From Actinomycetota bacterium (GTDB lineage: Bacteria > Actinomycetota > Acidimicrobiia > Acidimicrobiales > Ilumatobacteraceae), in contig SXPW01000043.1 in NCBI GenBank assembly GCA_005793785.1, forward strand, positions 1-34,526: 34,526 nucleotides of DNA, written 5' to 3'. Shown piece by piece: positions 15,190 to 21,391 of this stretch. The position numbers and the translations under genes were made by a program. Within the stretch, counting starts at the first letter, position 1; every line of letters begins with the position of its first letter. The notes under the pieces were generated by a model. That model had not been told where the DNA came from, did not search any database, and saw only the letters and a list, made by a program, of their open reading frames with translations.

Positions 15190-15863
15190 CGTCGTCCGCC
15201 AAGAAAATCGCCCGTCTTGCCGAGAAGAGCAAGACTCGTTCGCCCCGTGGCGTGCGCCTGCGCGGCGGCTCGCTATTTCCTACGGTCATCATCGTGGTCT
15301 TGGCGCTCGGGGCTGCTCTCATCGCGTACGCACGGCAGTCGCTCGAACAACGTACGGCCTCCGACATCACCAACGCCACGTACTACCTGTCGTTCGGCGT
15401 GTACGCCTGTGATCAGTGGGTCACCCTGCCCGATACTCCGGTACTCACCGACCTCGCCGAACTGCAGGAGGGCGCGGCTCTCGTCAGCGGCAAGCCGGGA
15501 GTCGTGGAGTGGCAGCCACAAGTGTTGAGCGGTCAGCGACGCGCCAAGTTGTCGGCGGTGCTCGACCTGTATTCCATCGAGGTTTCCGGCACCGAGCTCT
15601 CGTTTCCGTCCTCGATCAACGGCGGAGCAACCTTGACCGAGGGCGACGACGCCTGCGACGGCAAGGGCGGCACGCTGTCGGTCGCCACGTGGGACACTCT
15701 CGGTACCGATTCGTCGAAGAAGACGTCGATTGCCGAACTGGGTTCGGTACGACTCGCCAATGATGGTCTTGCGGTCGCGCTCGTCTTTGCTCCGGACGAT
15801 GTCGACGTCGAGCAACCGCCGTCCGCCACGGAAGTCGCCCTGCTCGTCGAGTCGGGCGAGTAA
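15186..15863 (+). CDS. Membrane-anchored extracytoplasmic protein of unknown function
   Basis: I do not recognise the family. The 225-residue product has a basic N-terminus (KKIARLAEKSKTRSPRGVRLRGG), one membrane segment at about residues 31-49 (FPTVIIVVLALGAALIAYA) and an acidic region outside the cell with only two cysteines visible, in FGVYACDQWV and DDACDGKGG, which could form a disulfide. Its composition and single anchor suggest a soluble domain on the outer face. It starts with GTG 15186, overlapping the stop of the third glycosyltransferase by four bases, and ends 12 bases before the nucleotidyltransferase. It is thus firmly inside a polysaccharide operon. A chain-length, attachment or scaffold role is possible but unsupported. 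Confidence 0.8.
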   Translation: MTSSAKKIARLAEKSKTRSPRGVRLRGGSLFPTVIIVVLALGAALIAYARQSLEQRTASDITNATYYLSFGVYACDQWVTLPDTPVLTDLAELQEGAALVSGKPGVVEWQPQVLSGQRRAKLSAVLDLYSIEVSGTELSFPSSINGGATLTEGDDACDGKGGTLSVATWDTLGTDSSKKTSIAELGSVRLANDGLAVALVFAPDDVDVEQPPSATEVALLVESGE

Positions 15864-15875
15864 GCCGCTCGCGGC

Positions 15876-16859
15876 ATGTTCGCCGTCGTACTGGTCGGCG
15901 GTTTCGGTACCCGACTTCGTCCGCTGACGAACGAAATCCCCAAGCCCCTCCTGCCGCTCGGGCAGCGCACGATTCTGGAGTGGCTGATGGTCCACTTGGC
16001 TCGTGGCGGCGTGACCGATGTGGTGCTCGCCCTCGGATTCAAGCCGCAACCATTCCTCGAGCGGTTCCCCGATGCACGATGTGCCGGGGTGCGGCTTCAC
16101 TACGCCATCGAATCGTCGCCGCTCGATACCGCGGGTGCCATCGGATTTGCGGCGCGAAGCGTCGGTCTCGATTCGGGCCGTGAGGCGTTCGTCGTGGCCA
16201 ACGGCGACATCGTGACCGATCTTTCGATTGCCCACCTCGTCGCCGAACATGCGATCAATGCACGGCAGGGAGCGCTCGCCACCATTCATCTGACGCCGGT
16301 TGACGATCCCTCGCAGTTCGGTGTCGTGGAGTTCGACCAACCCGTCGAAGCGACGGGACGACGAGTGGTTCGCGGTTTCGTGGAGAAGCCCGCACCGGGT
16401 ACGACGATGAGCCGACACGTGAATGCCGGTACGTACGTGATGCAACCCGAGTTGCTTCGTCGTCTCCCCGGTGACGCGCCACTCTCCGTCGAGCGGGTGA
16501 CGTTCCCCGAGTTGGCGAAGGACCATGCATTGTTCGCGCATCCCACCGCCGACTACTGGTTGGATGCGGGTCGTCCCGAAACCTACGTTCGCGCGAACCT
16601 TGATCTCGTTTCGGGTGTTCGTCATGATCGTGAAGATGCGGTGCATCGCTCGGCTCGCATCGACGCGACGGCACGCGTGACCAACTCCGTGGTCGGCGCC
16701 GGTGCGACGGTGGGACCAGGTGCAACCGTGTCCGATTCGGTCGTCTTCGCCGGCTCGAACATCGGCGCCGACGCTCGCGTACGCAACAGTGCGATCCTCG
16801 GCGACGTCCACGAGGGTGCAGAGGTGCAGGACGCACTCGTCGGACCCGACGGCGTCTAG
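15876..16859 (+). CDS. Sugar-phosphate nucleotidyltransferase, probably mannose-1-phosphate guanylyltransferase
   Basis: The 327-residue enzyme activates a sugar-1-phosphate with an NTP. LVGGFGTRLRPLTNEIPKPL is the pyrophosphorylase signature loop, VVANGDIVTD carries the metal-binding aspartate, and FVEKPAPG and HVNAGTYVM complete the sugar-binding site. The C-terminal part from about residue 250 has imperfect hexapeptide repeats (VVGAGATVGPGATVSDSVVF), a left-handed beta-helix as in GDP-mannose pyrophosphorylases. In M. tuberculosis a similar enzyme lies near fbiA/fbiB, as here, which supports mannose-1-phosphate guanylyltransferase. Glucose-1-phosphate thymidylyl- or uridylyltransferase cannot be excluded. 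The stop TAG interlocks with the cofE stop in a CTAG on the opposite strand. Confidence 0.88.
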   Translation: MFAVVLVGGFGTRLRPLTNEIPKPLLPLGQRTILEWLMVHLARGGVTDVVLALGFKPQPFLERFPDARCAGVRLHYAIESSPLDTAGAIGFAARSVGLDSGREAFVVANGDIVTDLSIAHLVAEHAINARQGALATIHLTPVDDPSQFGVVEFDQPVEATGRRVVRGFVEKPAPGTTMSRHVNAGTYVMQPELLRRLPGDAPLSVERVTFPELAKDHALFAHPTADYWLDAGRPETYVRANLDLVSGVRHDREDAVHRSARIDATARVTNSVVGAGATVGPGATVSDSVVFAGSNIGADARVRNSAILGDVHEGAEVQDALVGPDGV

Positions 16860-17572
16860 CGGAAGAGATCCTCCTGCGGCGGACGCACGAGTTCCCGTAC
16901 CGACGACTCCCGCAACCACGCAGCGTCCACTCCACGCACGACGGCGACCGGGATTCCCGACGACTTGCCCATGACGAGTTCGGCGGCGCTGGCGAGCTCG
17001 TCGGCAACGGCCACCTCGGTCACTTGCATGACCCGACCCAATGCATCCGGCGTGCCACGCAAATCGACCACGCCGGCGATTCCTGCAACACCGATCGCAA
17101 CGTCGGTCAATCCCTTTCGCCAAGCGCGACCGAAGGTGTCGCTGACGATGACGCCGACCTCGACCCCGAGTCGTGCCCGAATGATGTCGCGGATGCGTCG
17201 CGCCGAGCGATCGGAGTCCTTCGGTAGGAGTGCGGCTTGACCACGCTCGACGTTGGAGAGGTCCACGCCGCTGTTGGCGCAGACGAAACCGTGGGTCGTT
17301 TCCGTGATGATGAGGTCGCCGCGTCGTCGCACGATGCGAACGGCCTCTTCCTCCACGAGACGCTTGTGACTCACGGGATCGGAGGCGTCGATCGCGACGA
17401 GTCGACCTTCGGCCTTGCTGACGATCTTCTGCGTGACGACGAGGACGTCACCGTCGACGAGTGGCCCGTTGGGTTCACCACTGCATGCTTCGGCGATGAT
17501 TTCCCCGAGTTGGTCGTCGGGCCGAATCTCGGGGATGCCGGTCACGCCCCAAGCAGCAAGACGGTTCGTCAT
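16856..17572 (-). CDS. cofE: Coenzyme F420-0:L-glutamate ligase
   Basis: CofE adds gamma-linked glutamates to F420-0 using GTP. The 238-residue product carries the family marks GIPEIRPDDQLGEII, GDVLVVTQKIVSKAEGR, ETTHGFVCANSGVDLSNV, LLPKDSDRSARRIRDII and VIVSDTFGRAWRKGLTDVAIG. It consists of this domain only. Mycobacterial FbiB fuses it to a nitroreductase domain that reduces dehydro-F420-0, so that activity must be encoded elsewhere. The ATG at 17572 overlaps the cofD stop as ATGA, so the two are coupled. The stop overlaps that of the convergent nucleotidyltransferase. The longer open frame upstream of this ATG lies antisense to nothing real and inside cofD, and is rejected. Confidence 0.94.
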   Translation of the reverse strand: MTNRLAAWGVTGIPEIRPDDQLGEIIAEACSGEPNGPLVDGDVLVVTQKIVSKAEGRLVAIDASDPVSHKRLVEEEAVRIVRRRGDLIITETTHGFVCANSGVDLSNVERGQAALLPKDSDRSARRIRDIIRARLGVEVGVIVSDTFGRAWRKGLTDVAIGVAGIAGVVDLRGTPDALGRVMQVTEVAVADELASAAELVMGKSSGIPVAVVRGVDAAWLRESSVRELVRPPQEDLFR

Positions 17573-18585
17573 CGACGTTCCGATGTGATGGGTACCGTAC
17601 CGACGACGGTTTCCGCCAGGGTTCGTGCGACATCGGGTGATTTCATGATCGTGTTCGTGACGATACAGCGCATGCCGAGTGCTTCGATTTCGTCGTGCAG
17701 TTCGGCGTCCACGGAGTCGACGACGAGGGTGCCACAGATCGACTGGTACATCCGCGCCACGCCGAGCGCACTCGATTCGTGACCGAGTTCTCGCAGCATT
17801 CGGTCGGCCGGGCCCTTCAATGCGGCGCCGCCGACGATCGGCGAAATTGCGACGACGGTGTCGCGACGCGCCGAGAGCGTGGCGTCCACGTCGCGTAGGG
17901 CACGAATCGGCGCGATGGAGACCAGGGGATTCGACGGTGCAATCACGACATGGCTCGCGGCCGCGAGTTCGGTCAGCCCGAGTGGTTCGGCGGATTCGGC
18001 ACCCGAGAACGTCACGTTTCTCACGGCAACCGCATGTCGGAGTCGCACGAAGTACTCCTGGAACGAAACGACGTCGCCGGATTGATACTCGTGACCGTCG
18101 GTGGTGGTGACCGACTCGGCGAGCGTCACCCGAGTTTCCACGGTCTGGTCGGACATCGGCTGGATTCGGTACGGCACCTGCCACGCGCGGGCCAACTCGG
18201 CGCTCACCTCGCTCAGTGACGCACCTTCACGCAACCGTGCAGCGCGGTAGAGGTGTGTCGCGAGGTCGCGATCGCCGAGGTTGAACCAGTCGTTCGGTGC
18301 GGTCGAACTCTCGGGTCGTGTGGCTCGATAGCGGGAGAGCGACTCCATCGTCCGCCATGTCTCGTCGCGCAGACCCCACCCACGATCCGGATCGATCGCG
18401 TCGGACAACGTGTAGATCACCGTGTCGATGTCGGGTGAGACGTGCACTCCATTGACGACGGTGTCGTCGCCGGTGTTGACGATGGCGAGTACGTCGGCGT
18501 GCGGACGCGCGGAGTGCAATGCGCGCAAGAATCGGGCCGCTCCGACTCCACCCGCCAACACCACGATGTCGGGTGTCGCCGTCAC
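17569..18585 (-). CDS. cofD: 2-phospho-L-lactate transferase family protein (F420 biosynthesis)
   Basis: CofD (FbiA) joins the guanylated three-carbon unit, enolpyruvyl- or lactyl-diphospho-5'-guanosine, to Fo to give (dehydro)F420-0. The 338-residue protein begins MTATPDIVVLAGGVGAARFL, the CofD dinucleotide-binding loop. INTGDDTVVNGVHVSPDIDT, TLSDAIDPDRGWGL, FNLGDRDLATHL and IAPSNPLVSIAPI are family hallmarks; the first reads with V for I in this copy (VNTGDD). I chose GTG 18585 because a TACGCT -10 lies seven bases upstream; longer starts run into gmd. The gene is divergent from gmd across 30 bases and coupled to cofE. It supports a lineage with F420-dependent oxidoreductases. Confidence 0.93.
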   Translation of the reverse strand: MTATPDIVVLAGGVGAARFLRALHSARPHADVLAIVNTGDDTVVNGVHVSPDIDTVIYTLSDAIDPDRGWGLRDETWRTMESLSRYRATRPESSTAPNDWFNLGDRDLATHLYRAARLREGASLSEVSAELARAWQVPYRIQPMSDQTVETRVTLAESVTTTDGHEYQSGDVVSFQEYFVRLRHAVAVRNVTFSGAESAEPLGLTELAAASHVVIAPSNPLVSIAPIRALRDVDATLSARRDTVVAISPIVGGAALKGPADRMLRELGHESSALGVARMYQSICGTLVVDSVDAELHDEIEALGMRCIVTNTIMKSPDVARTLAETVVGTVPITSERR

Positions 18586-18592
18586 GTCATTG

Positions 18593-18598
18593 AGCGTA
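18593..18598 (-). promoter_or_regulatory. -10 element (TACGCT) of cofD
   Basis: Read on the minus strand, TACGCT is seven bases before the cofD GTG. It lies four bases from the plus-strand -10 of gmd, so the two promoters are back to back in a 30-base gap. Confidence 0.6.
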
Positions 18599-18602
18599 TG
18601 AG

Positions 18603-18608
18603 TAGCCT
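18603..18608 (+). promoter_or_regulatory. -10 element (TAGCCT) of gmd
   Basis: TAGCCT is followed by seven bases and GTG 18616, where the Gmd reading frame MPRALITGITGQDG starts. This spacing predicts a leaderless transcript and decides against the ATG at 18598. Confidence 0.6.
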
Positions 18609-18615
18609 TCATCTG

Positions 18616-19599
18616 GTGCCACGCGCCCTCATCACCGGAATCACCGGGCAGGACGGGCAGCACCTCGCAGAGTTCCTCCACGAGAAGAGCTACGAGGTCT
18701 TCGGTCTTATGAAGGGTCAGAACAACCCCAAGGCGGAGACACTGCTCGCCGAGTTTCCGTTCATTCGCCTGGTCAACGGCGATCTCACCGATTTCTCCAG
18801 TCTCGTTGCGGCACTGCGCGTCGTGGAACCCAACGAGGTCTACAACCTCGGCGCGATCTCCTTCGTGGCGATGTCGTTCAACCAGGCGGAGCTCACCTCC
18901 AACGTCACCGGTCTTGGTGTGCTGCGCATGCTCGAAGCGATTCGCCTCGTCGGCGGCGCCAAGGACAATCCGATCCGTTTCTATCAGGCGTCATCGTCGG
19001 AGATGTACGGCCAAGTGCGCGAGATTCCCCAGAACGAACTCACTGCCTTCCACCCCCGCTCGCCGTACGGCGTGGCCAAGGTGTTCGGTCACCACATGAC
19101 GGTCAACTATCGCGAGTCGTACGGACTCCACGCATCGTCGGGAATCCTCTTCAATCACGAGGGTCCGCGTCGCGGTTACGAATTCGTCACCCGCAAGATC
19201 AGCCATTCCGTCGCGCGCATCAAGTTGGGATTGGAAGACAAGTTGCTCCTCGGCAATCTCGCTGCCAAGCGCGACTGGGGCTACGCCGGCGATCATGTGA
19301 AGGCGATGTGGCTCATGCTGCAGCAGGACCAGCCCGATGACTACGTCATCGCCACCGGCGAAACGCACGAAATCACCGAATTCCTCCAACTCGCGTTCGA
19401 GTGCGCGGGACTCGGTGACTGGAAGAAGTACGTCGGAATCGACAAGCAGTACTTCCGACCCGCCGAGGTCGACTTGCTCGTGGGTGATGCCTCGAAGGCC
19501 GAACGGAAACTCGGTTGGAAGCGCGAGGTCGACTTTCCGTCACTCGTCGAGATGATGGTGCGTCACGACCTCGATCTCGAGGCCAAGCGCGCAAAGTAA
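18616..19599 (+). CDS. gmd: GDP-mannose 4,6-dehydratase
   Basis: Gmd converts GDP-D-mannose to GDP-4-keto-6-deoxy-D-mannose, the substrate of Fcl. The 327-residue protein starts MPRALITGITGQDGQHLAEFL, the NADP-binding loop of the family. The active site shows SSSEMYG (S128, E129) and Y151-x3-K155 in SPYGVAKVFG. LFNHEGPRRGYEFVTRKIS and LAAKRDWGYAGDHVKAMW are specific to GDP-mannose dehydratases. GTG 18616 is preferred because of the -10 spacing and because it puts the Rossmann loop at residues 8-14, as usual; ATG 18598 would add six residues. The 3' end overlaps the convergent flippase gene by 37 bases. Confidence 0.94.
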   Translation: MPRALITGITGQDGQHLAEFLHEKSYEVFGLMKGQNNPKAETLLAEFPFIRLVNGDLTDFSSLVAALRVVEPNEVYNLGAISFVAMSFNQAELTSNVTGLGVLRMLEAIRLVGGAKDNPIRFYQASSSEMYGQVREIPQNELTAFHPRSPYGVAKVFGHHMTVNYRESYGLHASSGILFNHEGPRRGYEFVTRKISHSVARIKLGLEDKLLLGNLAAKRDWGYAGDHVKAMWLMLQQDQPDDYVIATGETHEITEFLQLAFECAGLGDWKKYVGIDKQYFRPAEVDLLVGDASKAERKLGWKREVDFPSLVEMMVRHDLDLEAKRAK

Positions 19600-20882
19600 C
19601 TGCGCAGCGCCGAGGCGAAGATTGCAAATGCCACGAGTGAACTGGCGATGAGGGCCAATTCGACGCGCAGGAACAAGGCGTCGCTCGACCACACGGCAAC
19701 GACGACGAAGGCGCCGAAGCTCGCCACCCATCCGACGGCGACCAGCACGTGCCCCGACATCGCCAGCACGGATTGGGCGCACGCCTGGGCCAGCATGTAC
19801 ACCGCACTCGCGAATGCGAGCAGGGTGATCGTGCGACGGTCGATGCCGCCTTCGTAGACGAGTTCGAGCGCCCACGGACCGGCGAGGAACGCACCGACCA
19901 CACCCACCACACCGACACCACCGACCAGGACGAACAACTTGCGCAACACGTCCCGAAATTCGTGCGAGTCTCCGAGTGCCGCGAGTTTCGCCAACCGCGG
20001 CAACATCGCAGCCTGCACCGCCTGGAACAGAAACAGTGGAACCCGCGCGAGCAGAACCGCGTTGGCGAATCGCGTCACCAATTCCGGAGCGGTACCGTCG
20101 CCGAGCAGGTCCACCGTGAGTGGTCCGGCGTTGATCAAGGCCCCGGAACACAAGGTTCCAAGCAGCAACCAGCCGAGGTTCGGTGCCAGTTCCCCCCACG
20201 AGGCAGGCGACCCCGTTTCGGTGCGGAGTCTCCCCGAGGCGAACGCCGCGAGTGCGATGAGGAGCGGGACGACCGCCACCATGAGTGCGTACGGTCCGAC
20301 CCGATCGAGTCCGATGCCGAGGAACACCGCACATGCCACCACCCGGAGCAGTCCGTCGAGTGCGATCATCGTGCTGTACACCCGGAAGTGCCCGAGACCC
20401 GAACAGATGCCTCTCGCGATGTGGAACGGTGCGTAGCCGACGAGTGCCACGGCGAGTGCGACGGTGACCACGGCCGAGCCTTCGAAGAGGTCGCTCGTCA
20501 ATCGATTCCGCCCGATGAGCACGGCGACGGCGAGTGCGACCGTGATGACTGCTGCAACGGGGGCGACCTTGTGGACCACGGGACGAACGCCGTCACCGAG
20601 GGCCCGCCGATGTGCGACTGCTCGGCTGACCTCCTGTTCGAGCGGGAGGAAGAATCCCGGAACGAGGGCGAACATCACGAACCACAGCGAGACGATCGGC
20701 TTGAAGCCGTCCTGGCCGAGCGCCTCCTGGCCGAGTCGAAAAAAGACGTAGATCGACAGTCCACCGATGAGGAGTCCGGTGCCGATGGTGAGGCTGCCGC
20801 TCGGCAGTGCCGTGCGCAAACCGGTGGATGGATCAACCGCTCCCGATGTGGAAATTCCTCCGTCGGAAGCTGATCTCGTCAC
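19563..20882 (-). CDS. Polysaccharide flippase-like polytopic membrane protein (MOP superfamily)
   Basis: The product has about 12 to 14 predicted hydrophobic helices. It resembles Wzx/MurJ-type exporters of the MOP superfamily, which flip lipid-linked saccharides across the membrane. Characteristic features are EQEVSRAVAHRRA after the second helix, RGICSGLGHFRVYS in the middle, and the FANAVLLARVPLFLFQAVQAAMLPRLAKLA block. The start is unsure. GTG 20882 gives 439 residues and is placed downstream of a TAGCCT element at 20905-20900. TTG 20891 is eight bases from that element. ATG 20930 lies inside the stem of a 33-base hairpin and upstream of the -10, so I consider it less likely. Context with GT4 genes, gmd and fcl suggests export of a fucose-containing repeat unit; the substrate is inferred. 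Confidence 0.85.
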   Translation of the reverse strand: MTRSASDGGISTSGAVDPSTGLRTALPSGSLTIGTGLLIGGLSIYVFFRLGQEALGQDGFKPIVSLWFVMFALVPGFFLPLEQEVSRAVAHRRALGDGVRPVVHKVAPVAAVITVALAVAVLIGRNRLTSDLFEGSAVVTVALAVALVGYAPFHIARGICSGLGHFRVYSTMIALDGLLRVVACAVFLGIGLDRVGPYALMVAVVPLLIALAAFASGRLRTETGSPASWGELAPNLGWLLLGTLCSGALINAGPLTVDLLGDGTAPELVTRFANAVLLARVPLFLFQAVQAAMLPRLAKLAALGDSHEFRDVLRKLFVLVGGVGVVGVVGAFLAGPWALELVYEGGIDRRTITLLAFASAVYMLAQACAQSVLAMSGHVLVAVGWVASFGAFVVVAVWSSDALFLRVELALIASSLVAFAIFASALRSYFARLASRSRS

Positions 20883-20899
20883 GAGTGCCAAGCGAGCCG

Positions 20900-20905
20900 A
20901 GGCTA
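20900..20905 (-). promoter_or_regulatory. Candidate -10 element (TAGCCT) of the flippase gene
   Basis: TAGCCT on the minus strand lies eight bases before a TTG and 17 bases before a GTG, both in the flippase frame. If real, the ATG at 20930 is not the start. Confidence 0.4.
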
Positions 20906-20922
20906 CTTGCCCCGCCGCCTTG

Positions 20923-20955
20923 GCCGTCATGACGCGCGTTGCGCGTCATGACGGC
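20923..20955 (-). terminator. Perfect 15-bp inverted repeat, likely terminator of the small gene upstream
   Basis: Arms GCCGTCATGACGCGC (20923-20937) and GCGCGTCATGACGGC (20941-20955) are perfect complements around a three-base loop. The hairpin begins nine bases after the stop of the small coiled-coil gene and precedes the flippase promoter. There is no T-tract, as in many actinobacterial intrinsic terminators. Each arm also contains the palindrome GTCATGAC, so it could alternatively be a protein-binding site. Confidence 0.6.
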
Positions 20956-20964
20956 GATGAATCG

Positions 20965-21303
20965 TTAGGCGACGTTCGTGGTGTCGCTGGTGGCGACGTT
21001 CTTGCGACGCTCGACGACGTTGCGCACCTTCGCGGTGGCCTCGTCGATCACACGCTGGGCCGTTGCCTGGGCTTCGTCACGCACGCGGGGGACCATGTCG
21101 TTGACTTGCTCCTGCAACTTGTTCACGCGCTGTTGCACGTCGTAGCGACGGGCACTCACGCGCTGAGCGGCAATGACACCGACACCGACGGCAACGTACG
21201 CAACATCACGCGCAATTTTTGCGGCGGGCGCGAGATTCTTGCGGAGGTCGACGTTGGTGAGGTCGAGGGACTTGAGTGGATTGGTGAGTTGAAGTTTTGG
21301 CAT
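20965..21303 (-). CDS. Small coiled-coil protein of unknown function
   Basis: The 112-residue product starts MPKLQLTNPLKSLDLTNVDL. It then has a short hydrophobic stretch (RDVAYVAVGVGVIAAQRVSA, about residues 33-52) and a long amphipathic, charged helix rich in Ala, Val, Arg, Glu and Gln (QQRVNKLQEQVNDMVPRVRD and onward) that is likely coiled coil. It resembles, in character only, actinobacterial heparin-binding-haemagglutinin-like or YtxH-like helical proteins. ATG 21303 is chosen because TACGGT lies six bases upstream, with TTGCAA a further 17 bases up; the 21-codon longer frame covers that promoter. It is divergent from the large GT2 gene. A structural or membrane-associated role is a guess. 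Confidence 0.8.
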   Translation of the reverse strand: MPKLQLTNPLKSLDLTNVDLRKNLAPAAKIARDVAYVAVGVGVIAAQRVSARRYDVQQRVNKLQEQVNDMVPRVRDEAQATAQRVIDEATAKVRNVVERRKNVATSDTTNVA

Positions 21304-21309
21304 GACTTC

Positions 21310-21338
21310 ACCGTACCGACGAGTGCTAACTTTTGCAA
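21310..21338 (-). promoter_or_regulatory. Promoter of the small coiled-coil gene (TTGCAA -35, TACGGT -10)
   Basis: On the minus strand TTGCAA (21338-21333) and TACGGT (21315-21310) are 17 bases apart, and six bases then lead to ATG 21303. This is the best sigma-A-type promoter in the window with both hexamers. Its spacer contains TTAGCACTC, an exact half of the CIRCE operator. Confidence 0.6.
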
Positions 21339-21376
21339 GCACGACGGATATCTTCGTATGTGGCATGCGTCATCGG

Positions 21377-21382
21377 TAGGCT
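21377..21382 (+). promoter_or_regulatory. -10 element (TAGGCT) of the GT2/membrane protein gene
   Basis: TAGGCT is nine bases before GTG 21392, giving a leaderless or nearly leaderless transcript for the GT2-DUF5719-thioredoxin operon. Confidence 0.5.
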
Positions 21383-21391
21383 GACGGGGTC

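Noticed and set aside
15273..17123. 616-codon minus-strand open frame
   Set aside because: Lies opposite the membrane-anchored protein and nucleotidyltransferase and partly across cofE in another frame; the translation is Arg/His-rich and without domains.
18598..18600. ATG as start of gmd
   Set aside because: It overlaps the cofD -10 and has no -10 at the leaderless distance; GTG 18616 fits the promoter and the usual N-terminus. It remains a minor possibility.
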